A DNA stretch of 53,312 nucleotides from an uncultured Cellvibrionales bacterium (GTDB lineage Bacteria; Pseudomonadota; Gammaproteobacteria; Pseudomonadales; Dasaniaceae). The translations under genes were made by a program, and so were the position numbers. How positions within the stretch are numbered: the first letter of the stretch is position 1; every line of letters starts with the position of its first letter. Under the pieces are notes generated by a model. The model was not told the origin of the DNA. It saw only the letters and a list, made by a program, of their open reading frames with translations, and made no database searches. The stretch is taken from the NCBI GenBank assembly GCA_913019905.1, contig CAJVZD010000031.1:1-53312 (forward strand), read 5' to 3'. Shown here in pieces: positions 34,208 to 43,530 of the stretch.

Positions 34208-34351
34208 CAACATCTCTCACCAAAGAAATATTCAAAAAATATTCAAAAAAATAGCAAAAGCCCAGCGGTCTAATGATAACGGGGCCCAATCAGGACAAAC
34301 CGTGAGCGTGCTTACTTAAGGAATGTACGCGTAAATATTACTCACATCAGA

Positions 34352-35434
34352 TTAGTTGGAGCTGGCAGCCTGGATTTTGTCTAAGGCTTTGCCTTCGATA
34401 TCTTCCAGTCCGGCAGGCACTGTCGGATACCATTTTATATTGTCGATGTCCGCCGGTTGAAAGCTGGCCTGGAAGCGTTTTTTTAAGTCTGCAGAGACAA
34501 ACGCATCAGCACCTTCGGACGCGGTAAAGTTACCTGCGGCATCGGTGATCATTGCCGCAATTTTAGGCTGCATGACGAAGTTGATCCATTGATACGCGGC
34601 GTCTTCTGCTTTGGTTTTGCGAGGCAGCACAAAAGTATCGGTCCAACCTAACGCGCCGGACTTGGGGGCAACGAAAGTTACATCCGGCAGATCTTTGTTT
34701 AATTTCCATCCGCCTGTATCCCAAGCCATCGCTGCCGTCACTTCGCCGGAACGAATCAGATTCATCAACCCATCACCCCCGGACCAGTAGGCTTTTATAT
34801 TGCCTTTACAGGAAATTAACTTGTCAGTGACTTTGTTGATGATACCTTGGTATTTTGCTTTATCGGCATAGGCCGCGAATGGGTCCAATCCCATTGAGAA
34901 AGCAAAGGCAATTAATGTTGGACGTTTCAACCGATAAGAAGCTTTTCCTGCAACATCTGCTCCACACAGGTCTAAATAATCCTTAACCATAGCCGCTTTC
35001 CTGGTGTCGACTACTAGGCCACTTGTTCCCCAAACATGTGGCACACCATAAATTTCTCCATCTACGGTGGTGTTCGTTTTGGTCGCCTTCAGCATGGACG
35101 GAATGATCTGGCTGCTGTTGATTTTGGACAAATCGATGGGTTTGTAGATATCAAATTCAAGCTGGGCACTGGAGATTCTATCCTGGCTCGGTTGAGCCAG
35201 GTCGAACCCAGAGCCACGAGTTGCCCGTAATTTGGAAATCATTTCTTCGTTGTTGGACTTGGTCACTTCCACGTCAATGCCAGTTTCAGCTTTGAACATT
35301 TTAATCACTTTTTCCGGTGCATAACCGCCCCAGGTCAGCAGTCGTAGGGTTTCGGCCTGTGCAGTAAAAGAAACTGCAGCCAAGGTAGCAAATGCAGCTA
35401 GGGTCGAAAGCAATTTCGTTTTAAAATCAGTCAT
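34352..35434 (-). CDS. Periplasmic polyamine-binding protein (PotD/PotF type)
   Basis: The 360-residue protein has a signal peptide (about 1-26, ending in AQA) and the polyamine-binding opening ETLRLLTWGGYAPEKVIKMFKAETGIDVEV. Further family stretches are GFDLAQPSQDRI, YGVPHVWGTSG and AMAWDTGGWKL. Start 35434 is used because the signal peptide then begins normally. It is the first gene of the leftward importer operon, in potFGHI order. Polyamine specificity is inferred from the family and not proven. Confidence 0.87.
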   Translation of the reverse strand: MTDFKTKLLSTLAAFATLAAVSFTAQAETLRLLTWGGYAPEKVIKMFKAETGIDVEVTKSNNEEMISKLRATRGSGFDLAQPSQDRISSAQLEFDIYKPIDLSKINSSQIIPSMLKATKTNTTVDGEIYGVPHVWGTSGLVVDTRKAAMVKDYLDLCGADVAGKASYRLKRPTLIAFAFSMGLDPFAAYADKAKYQGIINKVTDKLISCKGNIKAYWSGGDGLMNLIRSGEVTAAMAWDTGGWKLNKDLPDVTFVAPKSGALGWTDTFVLPRKTKAEDAAYQWINFVMQPKIAAMITDAAGNFTASEGADAFVSADLKKRFQASFQPADIDNIKWYPTVPAGLEDIEGKALDKIQAASSN

Positions 35435-35748
35435 TATTATTGTTTCCAGTGTTGCAGGCTCGCTTTCGGGCCCGGTTCTCTCCACGCAAAAAAAACAGCA
35501 CTTCGATTATGATCTCACTTTTGTGAAAAGAGAATGAATTTGAAATGACGTTTTCTTTTTACGCATTAGCGTATCAGAAACTGGATCAAAGCATAAGAGC
35601 AGAAATCGAATCTCGGGGAGGTCTTGGGCTGTGAATCGCGGTTTAAGTCCCGACTCTAGTTCCTTCGTCCGATAGTTGCCTTAAACCATCGACTACAGTT
35701 TCCCGCAACCAGGCGCGCGTGGACTGCGAGAAACTGAACGGCAACCGA
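35435..35748. other. Intergenic region with one REP copy
   Basis: Besides the REP element at 35615-35656 this stretch contains its extension GTTCCTTCGTCCGATA, also found beside the REP at 50454. No gene was seen. Confidence 0.5.
35615..35656 (+). repeat. REP-like element 2
   Basis: It begins GGGGAGGTCTTGGGCTGTGA and continues ATCGCGGTTTAAGTCCCGAC. The bases following (TTCCTTCGTCCGATA) match those after REP copy 7, so the mobile unit appears longer than the palindrome. Confidence 0.7.
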
Positions 35749-36204
35749 TTAGTCTGTATATCGTCGCTCAGGAATACTCAGGACATTTAACACATTCTGC
35801 AGCCGCCCTTCGCAGGCCTTAAGTTCCAGTCGCGCTATTGAACGCAGGTGTACCTCATCGGGGCCATCGGCATACCGCAGGGCTCGTGCGCCCGTCCATA
35901 TGTCGGCGAGCGGAGTATCGGGGCTGATGCCCATTGCGCCGAAAGTCTGCATAGCGCGATCGCTCACATCTCCCATCACCTTGGGTACGATGGCCTTGAT
36001 ACTCGAGATTTCCTTGCGTGCGGCTTTGAGCCCGACGTTATCGATCATCCAGGCCGCCTGCAAAACCATTAGACGGGCCTGATCGATTTCCATTCTGGAG
36101 CGGGCAATCCAATCCGATACCGCGCCGTGCTGATGCAGGAACTTACCGAAGGTCTTGCGTTCCTTGGAACGTGCCATCATTAGGTCCAGTGCCACCGACA
36201 CCAT
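35749..36204 (-). pseudogene. Acyl-CoA dehydrogenase, C-terminal fragment
   Basis: Only the C-terminal helical domain (about 150 of the usual 400 residues) of an acyl-CoA dehydrogenase remains. It is recognisable from SKERKTFGKFLHQHGAVSDWIARSRMEIDQARLMVLQAAW and AMQTFGAMGISPDTPLADIWTGARALRYADGPDEVHLRSIAR. The FAD and acyl-CoA binding N-terminal domains are absent. The frame stays open to about 36243 but no longer matches the family. The upstream end runs into the start region of a decayed LysR gene. Confidence 0.82.
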
Positions 36205-36272
36205 GCATATAGTTAAATTTATTGCATTAAGGCTATGGCATTCACCAAATCTTTTATTCGAGGAAAGTCTAG

Positions 36273-37236
36273 ATGCGACTAAATCAAGTGGACCTGAATC
36301 TGTTTATCGTTTTTGATGTGATCTATGCAAAACGCAACTTGACCCGCGCGCCGAAGTTTTGTGCATTACCCAGCCATCGGTGAGCAACGCGCTGGCACGT
36401 ATACGCAAAACCTTTAACGACCCACTGTTTATTAGCGCGCCGCAGGGCATGGTTCCTACGCCCGTCGCTGAAAAGTTTGTGGGGCGTGTCGGTGAGGCCC
36501 TGCAGCTACTCAATTCCAGTGTTCTGGAAGGTGATCACTTTCACCCAGCCACCGCCGATAAAGTGTTCAGAGTGAGGATGAGTGATATGACGGAAGCCTT
36601 ATACCTGCCCGGACTGGGAGAAATTCTGCAGCGCGAGGCAGCCGGTATTCATATCGAATGTTATTACAGTAACCGTCAGGATATGCCTAACGAATTGGCA
36701 ACTGGAGGACTGGACCTGGCTATCGATATCCCCTTAACTAACGACTTGCAACTCCGTCACTCGCCTCTTTTAAAGGAACGTTATGTGTGCATACTACGCA
36801 AGGATCATCCACTTGCCAGGGGGTCATTAACCTTGGAGCAATATCTGTCGCTGGGGCGTATTCACGTGTCTAGCCGCGGCAAGGGTTTCGGGGTGGTGGA
36901 CGCAGCGCTCAACAAGTTGGGTAAGCACCTCAACATTCAAATGCGCGTGCAGCACTAATTGTTGCGCCTCTCATCGACCTGCCTACTGATTTTGCCCTCA
37001 CTGCGCCGAGGCATCTGGTAAGCAAATACGATGCAGCGTTACTGGAACTGCCCTTCGAACTACCTCCCGCCGAGTCACATATCTATTGGCACCGAAGTGC
37101 TGATCAGGATATGGCCAACAAATGGTTGAGAGATAAAATTTTGAGCAGCTTACCAGCTTCGTTAGTGAGGCGGCCATTAAAGTTCGATCGCCGGTATCTT
37201 TGCGGTACATTTTATGGAAACCCAAAAGCCCGGTAG
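36273..37236 (+). pseudogene. LysR-family regulator with two frameshifts
   Basis: The gene starts at ATG 36273 (AGGA upstream) with MRLNQVDLNLFIVFDVIYAK. One base is missing near 36350: restoring a G turns RAPKFCALPSHR-stop into RAAEVLCITQPSVSNALARI, the LysR HTH. The frame then runs through the effector domain to RVQH-stop at 36958, where a second shift is needed to continue as LIVAPLIDLPTDFALTAPRHL. Together the three pieces make a full-length NodD/LysR-type regulator, now inactive. It lies divergent from the truncated acyl-CoA dehydrogenase. Confidence 0.85.
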
Positions 37237-37340
37237 CTGTTATTGTTCATTCCAGTAGGCAATATACATAATAAGAGAAGCAATAGGGATTGAATAAGTT
37301 ACGGGCAGATATCTGCGCTTAGCTTACTAGCCCTGGAATC

Positions 37341-37385
37341 GGGGTGCGGTCCTAGATTGTGAATCCCGAATCAAGACCTGAGCCC
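37341..37385 (+). repeat. REP-like element 3
   Basis: It contains GGTCCTAGATTGTGAATCCC and then GAATCAAGACCTGAGCCC. Both halves match the REP consensus and form an imperfect palindrome. It lies between the LysR remnant and the DUF3718 gene. Confidence 0.7.
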
Positions 37386-37533
37386 AATCCCGGTCGATGT
37401 AGAGGAGTTAAAGGATGAAACCGCGTCATTTTGCCAGGATATTGTGCCCTATGTAGAAAAGGTACGATTATAAATTGAGGCTACCGCGCGGGGAAAGTTT
37501 TGCACGGTAGCCTCAGCCTGCAGCGACGTACTT

Positions 37534-37902
37534 CTATCTAGAAGCGATATCTCTATCACCGTCAATTGCCTGGTAGATACCTCTGAACCGGTCGAGCCGA
37601 AGTAGATAATCCTGGATCTTTGCGGCATTAACTTCTCGTGCAAAGACGTACAAATTTTTGTCGTTACACCTAACTTTGCTATCGATCATCCTAAGGGAGT
37701 GGGTTCGTGATTGTTCATTGCGTAATGTTCGATCCAGCTTTCGAACCTGATCATAGACAATTGAGCGACAGACGGTCTTTGCCAGGCGATTGCCGGTAAA
37801 CGAGTATTTTACTGCCTGAACATCTTCCGCACTGACTGCGGCAGTAAATGTCAAAGTAGCGGCTATAAAAAGCGTTGGTTTTATGAGTGGGTGAATTTTC
37901 AT
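37534..37902 (-). CDS. Exported small protein, DUF3718-like
   Basis: The 122-residue product has a clear signal peptide (about 1-25, ending AVSA). The mature part has a conserved-looking Cys pair in KTVCRSIV and KVRCNDKNLYVFAREVNA, with Arg/Leu helices between, which resembles DUF3718, a small periplasmic family of marine gammaproteobacteria. A disulfide between the two cysteines is likely. The function is unknown. Confidence 0.65.
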   Translation of the reverse strand: MKIHPLIKPTLFIAATLTFTAAVSAEDVQAVKYSFTGNRLAKTVCRSIVYDQVRKLDRTLRNEQSRTHSLRMIDSKVRCNDKNLYVFAREVNAAKIQDYLLRLDRFRGIYQAIDGDRDIASR

Positions 37903-38032
37903 ATCAATATGTACTCCGTTGGTTAAAAAAGATCCCTTCGGTCTGCCTGGGATAATTTCAGTGGCAGCTGTTGGGAAAAATAAAACACTTGTCTTACGAA
38001 AGTATTTTGATTGCGTAATACAAGTTAAATGC

Positions 38033-38055
38033 TTTGCTTGTGTAAAGCAAGCAAA
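38033..38055. promoter_or_regulatory. Operator-like inverted repeat before HxlR gene
   Basis: TTTGCTTG (38033-38040) and CAAGCAAA (38048-38055) form perfect eight-base arms seven bases apart, ending 18 bases before the HxlR start at 38074. Its CTTG half-sites resemble the operator of the HxlR gene at 46350, so self-regulation is likely. Confidence 0.6.
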
Positions 38056-38073
38056 TTTGTTAAATTAATTACC

Positions 38074-38595
38074 ATGAGCAAAAAACGATTCAATGAAATG
38101 AACTGCGCTGTCGCGCAAAGTCTAGAAGCCATCGGCGATTGGTGGAGTCTGCTCATTATTCGAGAAGCGCTTTTTGGCACGACGCGGTTTTCGGATTTTT
38201 CCAAAATCCTTGGGATATCGACAAATATTCTTACGAATAGACTCGCTCATTTGGTAGAGCATGAAATTCTGCAGCGGGTCGACATTGGAGCAGACGGAAA
38301 ACGTTATGAGTACCGACTAACGCGAAAAGGCGCGAGCCTGGGAACGGCTATACTTGCGCTGCAACAGTGGTCGGATCGATGGATATGTGGCAAGGGGAAC
38401 GAACCGGTTGTCCTGTTCGATGCGGAATCCGGTGCACAAATCCCACAGCTCTCCTTAAAGAACGCCGATGGAACCCCATATAATTCTTCCAATATTGTTG
38501 CAAAGGCTGGCCCTGGCGCCAATGACGCTACAAGAAGACGCTATGAGGCTGTTCCTTCGCCGTGGAAGATTTTTCCTGAAAATTCGGACAAATGA
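38074..38595 (+). CDS. HxlR-family transcriptional regulator
   Basis: The 173-residue HxlR regulator has the signature MNCAVAQSLEAIGDWWSLLIIREALFGTTRFSDFSKILGISTNILTNRL, with the conserved Cys near residue 10. A C-terminal extension (ESGAQIPQLSLKNADGTPY ...) matches the longer HxlR subgroup, as in the regulator at 22176. ATG 38074 is preferred over 38029, which would place the operator inside the gene. No divergent gene is close, so the main target besides itself is unknown. Confidence 0.9.
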   Translation: MSKKRFNEMNCAVAQSLEAIGDWWSLLIIREALFGTTRFSDFSKILGISTNILTNRLAHLVEHEILQRVDIGADGKRYEYRLTRKGASLGTAILALQQWSDRWICGKGNEPVVLFDAESGAQIPQLSLKNADGTPYNSSNIVAKAGPGANDATRRRYEAVPSPWKIFPENSDK

Positions 38596-38972
38596 TAAAA
38601 GAGGGTTTGATGTTGGTATTTTCCGTACACTGATTTTTCGCTTACCTCGATACACCGAAACCGTCTTCCGGACGGATTTGGTACCAATGATTCTGAAGAC
38701 AGTGCTGATAGTTTCAAATCGTTAGCTCGCAAATTGCGGCGAAGATCGTAGATACAAATCGAGCCTTTATTCTATGGGTTTTCGTCACCCGTATTTCTTT
38801 GTTTCCCCCAAAGCTCAGTTTGAGCCTGGCGAGAGTGCAGGTTTACGGCCGTTACAATTAAAACTGAAATCGAACTGTTGAAATAGATGCCTACGTAGAC
38901 TCTGTAGGCATTATTAACTGGCATGACAAAATTACTGAGGTACAAGCTTTTTCGTTTACCTAAAGAGAAAAA
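38596..38972. other. Convergent intergenic region with hairpin
   Basis: This gap between two convergent genes contains a hairpin, ATGCCTAC (38887-38894) and GTAGGCAT (38904-38911), with a nine-base loop. It could be a weak two-way terminator, though neither side has a T-run. Nothing else was recognised. Confidence 0.45.
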
Positions 38973-39995
38973 CTAACCAAGAATCAATTCAGACAATACG
39001 TTAACTTCTTCCTCAGATTTTGGCCAAACCAGCAGACCGGTAACAGCGCTTTCCTCCCATACTTTTAAGCGGTTTTTAATTTGATCTTTGTTACCAACCA
39101 AGGCAATTTCATCAACTAATTCATCGGGAACCGCCGCCACTGCTTCTGTTCGTTTTCCGTCGAGATAGAAATCTTGTATTTTTTTGGCTGCATCCGCATA
39201 GCCCATCCTCACAATTAACTCGTTGTGAAAGTTTCGATCCTTTGCTCCCATGCCGCCCACGTACAGCGCTAAATTCTTTTTGATTGAGAGTCGTCCCGCT
39301 TCGATATCATCGGTAATATTGATTGTTATCGGATACATAATTTCAAAATCTTTGGAACGATTTGCGATGGACTCGGCGTAAACTTCCTCTCGATAAGGGG
39401 AATAATAAAGTGGGTACCAGCCGTCGCAAATTTCAGTCGCCATGGCGACATTTTTAGGTCCTTCCGCACCCAAATAAATAGGCACAGTTGGCCGATAGCT
39501 ATGGGTAATTGATTTCAACGGTTTACCCATGCCCCAAGAACCGGGGGCGTCCTCAGGATACGGAATAGTATAGTGTTTGCCGGGGCTCGTAACCGGTTTA
39601 TCTCGCGCCAGTACCTGTCGAATGATATCGATGTATTCACGTGTTCGTGCCAGTGGTTTATCAAAGGGCTGCCCATACCAACCTTCAACCACTTGCGGCC
39701 CGGAAACACCCAGACCCAAAATCAGCCGGCCTTCGGACAAATGATCCAGAGTAAGCGCATGCATCGCAGTGGCCGTTGGAGTCCGAGCCGACAGCTGTAC
39801 AATGGCCGTTCCTAATTTTATCTTGCTGGTATGAGAGCCAACCCAAGCCAGTGGAGTTAAAGCATCCGAACCATAGGCCTCGGCTGTGAAAAAGCCCCAA
39901 TATCCTAATGCCTCGGCCCGCTTGGCCAGATCCACGATATTAGCTGGAGGCCGAGCACCCCAATATCCGGTCATTAAACCTAGTTTTAAAGCCAT
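38973..39995 (-). CDS. Luciferase-like monooxygenase (LLM class)
   Basis: The 340-residue TIM-barrel flavin or F420-dependent oxidoreductase has LGLMTGYWGARPP at the start, FFTAEAYGSDALTPLAWVGSHTSKIKLGTAIVQLSARTPTATAM, GRLILGLGVSGPQVVEGWYGQPF and VPIYLGAEGPKNVAMATEICDGW. These match the LLM-class F420-dependent-like family (Rv3520c type). Many proteobacterial members probably use FMN. The ATG at 39995 has GGGAG/GTGAG upstream. The substrate is unknown. Confidence 0.9.
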   Translation of the reverse strand: MALKLGLMTGYWGARPPANIVDLAKRAEALGYWGFFTAEAYGSDALTPLAWVGSHTSKIKLGTAIVQLSARTPTATAMHALTLDHLSEGRLILGLGVSGPQVVEGWYGQPFDKPLARTREYIDIIRQVLARDKPVTSPGKHYTIPYPEDAPGSWGMGKPLKSITHSYRPTVPIYLGAEGPKNVAMATEICDGWYPLYYSPYREEVYAESIANRSKDFEIMYPITINITDDIEAGRLSIKKNLALYVGGMGAKDRNFHNELIVRMGYADAAKKIQDFYLDGKRTEAVAAVPDELVDEIALVGNKDQIKNRLKVWEESAVTGLLVWPKSEEEVNVLSELILG

Positions 39996-40397
39996 AATAC
40001 TCACTCCCGTCATTTCTAAAAATTTAAATTTTCGCTACCGCAGAGGCGATTGATTAGAACCAATGAAATTAGTCTAGCAATAACTAAATAAGTGTCGATA
40101 TTCATCGACATAATTTTTGAGAAAAAGTACTTTATCAGAGTCAGTCACAGAAGTAGTGCTTGTATCCACAGGAATATCGGTCAGCCAAGCGATCAAATCT
40201 ATGATATCCGGTCAGTGGGTATGTTCTCCCTGGTTGTGGCTAACGCAGCGGCGGGCATAGTCAGGAAAGAAGCATTGCCTAATCCCTACAGGAGGCCATC
40301 GATTACGGATCGTAAATGTTGTATTAGTTTTATCGACCTTTATCTAACGCTACTGCTGATACTCAACTTGAGGAAATCAATGGTCGCGTCATCTTCC
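39996..40397. other. Intergenic region, nothing recognised
   Basis: An AT-rich stretch with no supported gene, repeat or terminator. The longest frame (40092 rightwards) overlaps the next gene and has no family resemblance. Confidence 0.5.
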
Positions 40398-41537
40398 TCA
40401 GAGTTTGTTCATTGCTTGCGATACGCGAAGTTTGCTCCAGGCTTGATCACAATCAACGTAACAACCACGTAGTTTTCTAGAGCCGCTATTAGGGTCAAAC
40501 TCTGCACGACCATGCAATACACGACGATTGTGAAAAACCATCACGTCTCCTGGCTCCAGTTTGAACTTCAACTCGAGTTCTTTGCGACGTAAAATTTGCG
40601 TAAACGCGCGTAATCCGTCATATAACTTTGTCATATCATCAAAGCCTGTTTCGCGCGTGGCAGTTAGTGCATTGTGATATCGTATTTCTTCCAGACGTCC
40701 CTTCTGATCAAGGCGAATCGTAGGGCTATTCCACCGCAAGTCCCATTCTTTATCGACGAAACGAAAATTCACCGGGATACGGAGTAAGTCTTCATAAGCT
40801 GACGGATTTTCTTGGCATAGTAATTGTACCGCTGCAAAGCCATCAACCAAGAGACTTTCGCCACCAGTGGCATCGGCTAACAGGCAATGCAAAAACTGGA
40901 TGCCGGGGGGTGTTTCTAGATTCGGTAAATCCGTGTGCGCCTTAAGCTCAATCGACGTATACGCCACGTTGTTTGGTTGCGGCTTAGATTCTACAGTGAA
41001 ATCAATACCAAAATGCGTATCGCGTAAATAGCCGACTCTCTGCGCTAGCTTTTCTACCATCCCGATTTCAGGGGGCAAGTTTTTCACGATACTGAATCCA
41101 ACTTCCTTTAATTGATAAATAAGTGTCGAGACACCGGCCTCCGTTTCCATCACTTCAGCGGCATCTATTGATGGCTTTTCAGGCAAGCTTTCTTTGGTCC
41201 AAACTACAGCGTCTGGCAAACCGTCATTGACGTCGTGATTGTCATAGGCGTGTTGCAATAACCAACTCGCCATATATGCGGTTATATGGCCATCGGGCCA
41301 GACTAGATTCAGCATTTCTCCGGAAGAAGAAATTTCGATTTGTTTTGCGCGGATATCGCGATCCAAAAGAAACGTATCCACAGTCCGTTCCCACGTTTGG
41401 GGATGGTGACATTTATTACACACGCAATTCTCCCGTAGCCATAACCAGTGAAAACGACTCGTAAAACCGGAGTTAAACTCAATGCTAAGAGCAACTTCAT
41501 TGGCTGAAAAAGATGTCAGGGAAGCCTGATCATGCAT
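40398..41537 (-). CDS. Gamma-butyrobetaine dioxygenase-like TauD oxygenase
   Basis: The product has 379 residues. The N-terminal domain FHWLWLRENCVCNKCHHPQTWER matches the zinc-binding DUF971/GBBH-like domain. The C-terminal TauD/TfdA domain has the Fe(II) ligands HTD (KAHTDLPNLE) and the late His in RRVLHGRAEF. This two-domain layout is that of gamma-butyrobetaine or trimethyllysine dioxygenases, which need 2-oxoglutarate. In bacteria it could serve carnitine metabolism, but the substrate is not certain and no carnitine genes adjoin it. Confidence 0.88.
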   Translation of the reverse strand: MHDQASLTSFSANEVALSIEFNSGFTSRFHWLWLRENCVCNKCHHPQTWERTVDTFLLDRDIRAKQIEISSSGEMLNLVWPDGHITAYMASWLLQHAYDNHDVNDGLPDAVVWTKESLPEKPSIDAAEVMETEAGVSTLIYQLKEVGFSIVKNLPPEIGMVEKLAQRVGYLRDTHFGIDFTVESKPQPNNVAYTSIELKAHTDLPNLETPPGIQFLHCLLADATGGESLLVDGFAAVQLLCQENPSAYEDLLRIPVNFRFVDKEWDLRWNSPTIRLDQKGRLEEIRYHNALTATRETGFDDMTKLYDGLRAFTQILRRKELELKFKLEPGDVMVFHNRRVLHGRAEFDPNSGSRKLRGCYVDCDQAWSKLRVSQAMNKL

Positions 41538-41885
41538 GGAACAATTCCTTCATTTTGATGACTTCTGCCGGACAATTATGCGTTGATAGAGTCCTATTTG
41601 GAAAGATTCCATAAGACAATAGTTTTTCTTTTTCGCCATAGAGCCCCAATTCTTAATCGATTGAGGAGTCAATAGAAAAAAGGAGTCGAGGTCAGGTCTT
41701 GGGTTGTAAGTCACGATTCAAGACCTCGCCGAGATCTCCTAGCCCAGATATCCTAACCCTGATCTCTGCTCAGTGATTGGAGTCGGGAATCGCTTGAGCT
41801 CAGGAATCGGATTTCCGCAATTTTGAGAAGTTAATAGGCTAACGCTCGTTGGCACTATAAATGACGTGCTTTTCATCTGAGAATT
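41538..41885. other. Intergenic region with one REP copy
   Basis: It holds the REP element at 41686-41730 and further related short repeats (for example GAGTCGGGAATCGC near 41780). No gene was seen. Confidence 0.5.
41686..41730 (+). repeat. REP-like element 4
   Basis: It contains AGGTCAGGTCTTGGGTTGTA and CACGATTCAAGACCTCGCC. This is one of the best copies, with seven-base outer arms GGTCTTG/CAAGACC and an inner GATTC arm. Confidence 0.75.
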
Positions 41886-42902
41886 TTATTTAAGTATCAG
41901 CTTGGGCTCTGGGAAAATCCATCTACCCTCCTGAATGTCCTTCGAAGGCAAATAGAGTCGCGCGACATAATTCCACCCTTCCATAATAGGCAAAAAGTTT
42001 TTGCGACCCTTTTTGTGCTCGCCAAAATTGATTGTAAAAGACCCATCTTCATTTGGCACGGCGATCACATTGTTAATACTATAAGCTTTATATTCATTTT
42101 CTTGAAAATAGCCTTTGTCATTGTAAATACTGATGGACCAAAACCCCTTGACTGGGACATCTTTCAGTCGAAGCTGATAGTCACCCAGGGCGTACTTGTT
42201 TGGATTCTTTGCGTAGACAACTTCATAGGTTGGCAGCCCGCCCCAGCCAATTGCGGCGCAAATCTTATGGCGCGTCTCTTTTACTTCCTTCTGTTTGCCA
42301 TTGCAGAATGATGCATCACCGAGGCCGTCACCCAACAGTCGAAATAATTCGCGTGTCGTCTTGCGGCTTTCGATGTCGTAATCGGCACGCTGATAGGTGT
42401 TCGTAGAGGCGGCTGTTATTTCAATTTGATCCTGCAGGTCATTAGCCATTTTCAAGTCCTGCGGGTCGTTGGCATTTACCAGAACACGAGCGATCAAAGC
42501 GACAAAAGGCGTGCCATGCTCTTCCATTGTCAATTCAATGGCATCACCTGTGTGATAGACGGCAGTGGTGTAATTGTCCTGATTGACGATCGCGATAGAC
42601 ATGTAACGATCACCGCTGTTTGGAAAGGATACGCTGGCACCTTTGGAAATATCGACAACGGCGGAGCTATAAATTGTATCCCGGTTCATCTGCATATTCC
42701 GTTGTCTGTCCAGTGGAATGGGCTGTCGCACATGGACCAGTTTATTTATATCACCGCTTCTTTTGAGCATACCTTCGAATTGAAAAGCTGCTTCTGCACG
42801 GGCATAGTTGTCTGCATTTACTAGGATAGAGGTGTCTTCTGCTGTCGCTGTTGAGATGCCTAGAATGAAGCTGATAAATGCAGAAATAAGAACGCGTGGC
42901 AT
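41886..42902 (-). CDS. Exported DUF1254/DUF1214 domain protein
   Basis: From ATG 42902 (GGAGGG five bases upstream) the product has 338 residues with a signal peptide ending near TATA. It has a DUF1254-like region (ARAEAAFQFEGMLKRSGDINKLVHVRQPIPLDRQ, ... MNRDTIYSSAVVDI) and a C-terminal DUF1214 region (KGFWSISIYNDKGYFQENEYKAYSINN, LPIMEGWNYVARLYLPS). These periplasmic proteins are widespread and of unknown function. A longer frame to 43037 would hide the signal peptide. Confidence 0.85.
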   Translation of the reverse strand: MPRVLISAFISFILGISTATAEDTSILVNADNYARAEAAFQFEGMLKRSGDINKLVHVRQPIPLDRQRNMQMNRDTIYSSAVVDISKGASVSFPNSGDRYMSIAIVNQDNYTTAVYHTGDAIELTMEEHGTPFVALIARVLVNANDPQDLKMANDLQDQIEITAASTNTYQRADYDIESRKTTRELFRLLGDGLGDASFCNGKQKEVKETRHKICAAIGWGGLPTYEVVYAKNPNKYALGDYQLRLKDVPVKGFWSISIYNDKGYFQENEYKAYSINNVIAVPNEDGSFTINFGEHKKGRKNFLPIMEGWNYVARLYLPSKDIQEGRWIFPEPKLILK

Positions 42903-43394
42903 AAATGCCCTCCAAATTGGTGTTTTGTAAAATCGGAAAATCAGGTATTGATCAGAGCAACGCAGGGCGTGGTGTCGCATTATCGTTAAACTGGTGGCTC
43001 GGTTGCGATTATAGGCCGAATACGCATCCTTTTGCATCTATTCAATTCGCTTAGCTGGTCTATAGTTCCCATAATTCGACTATGGCTGTCCGGCTTTGGA
43101 TAAGCGTTAGTTTGGTGGTCTGTCAGTCTGTTTGACTGATCAGGTCTGGCGGGGGCTAATTTGGCGAGGTATGGAAACGGCGATCATGTGATATGATCGT
43201 ATCTAGCCAATTAGTTTTGATCTAAAGCGTATGGGCGCTGGTTCATATCTAATTTTGTAGCTAAGTAAAAACGTTATACTCTGATTCTGTCATTAACTGA
43301 TGAGAAGCTCGTGGTCGCCAGCCGTTCTGAAGCAGATCCCATCTACCAGCTCGACCTTACGCTCACTTTTGAAGATGGAGGATCAGATCTTGCA

Positions 43395-43434
43395 AATAGA
43401 AGGGTCGAAAATAGAAGGGTCGAAAATAGAAGGG
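43395..43434 (+). repeat. 15-base tandem repeat, 2.7 copies
   Basis: AATAGAAGGGTCGAA is repeated at 43395-43409, 43410-43424 and 43425-43434 (partial). It lies between a partial REP start and the diverged REP copy 5, as if slippage had occurred within a REP cluster. Confidence 0.8.
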
Positions 43435-43476
43435 ACAGATCTTGGATGTTGACACAGGATTCAAGATCTGACCCTA
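43431..43476 (+). repeat. REP-like element 5 (diverged)
   Basis: It begins AGGGACAGATCTTGGATGTT and ends GATTCAAGATCTGACCCTAA. The outer arms CAGATCTTG/CAAGATCTG are perfect, and both carry an A instead of a G compared with other copies, so the stem is kept while the sequence differs. Confidence 0.6.
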
Positions 43477-43530
43477 ATCATTTTTCTTCAATTCCTTCTA
43501 ATCTTTGGCAGGGTTGCTATGTACTCTCGG

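Larger units (their letters stand above)
42903..43530. other. Intergenic region with hairpin and repeats
   Basis: It contains a perfect hairpin CGATCAT-GTGAT-ATGATCG (43181-43199), a 15-base tandem repeat (43395-43434) and a diverged REP (43431-43476). A partial REP start GATCAGATCTTG lies at 43381-43392. The frame 43311-43571 only translates these repeats and is not considered a gene. Confidence 0.5.

Noticed and set aside
43395..43434. Short tandem repeat considered as a CRISPR array
   Set aside because: Units are directly adjacent without spacers, and no cas genes are present.
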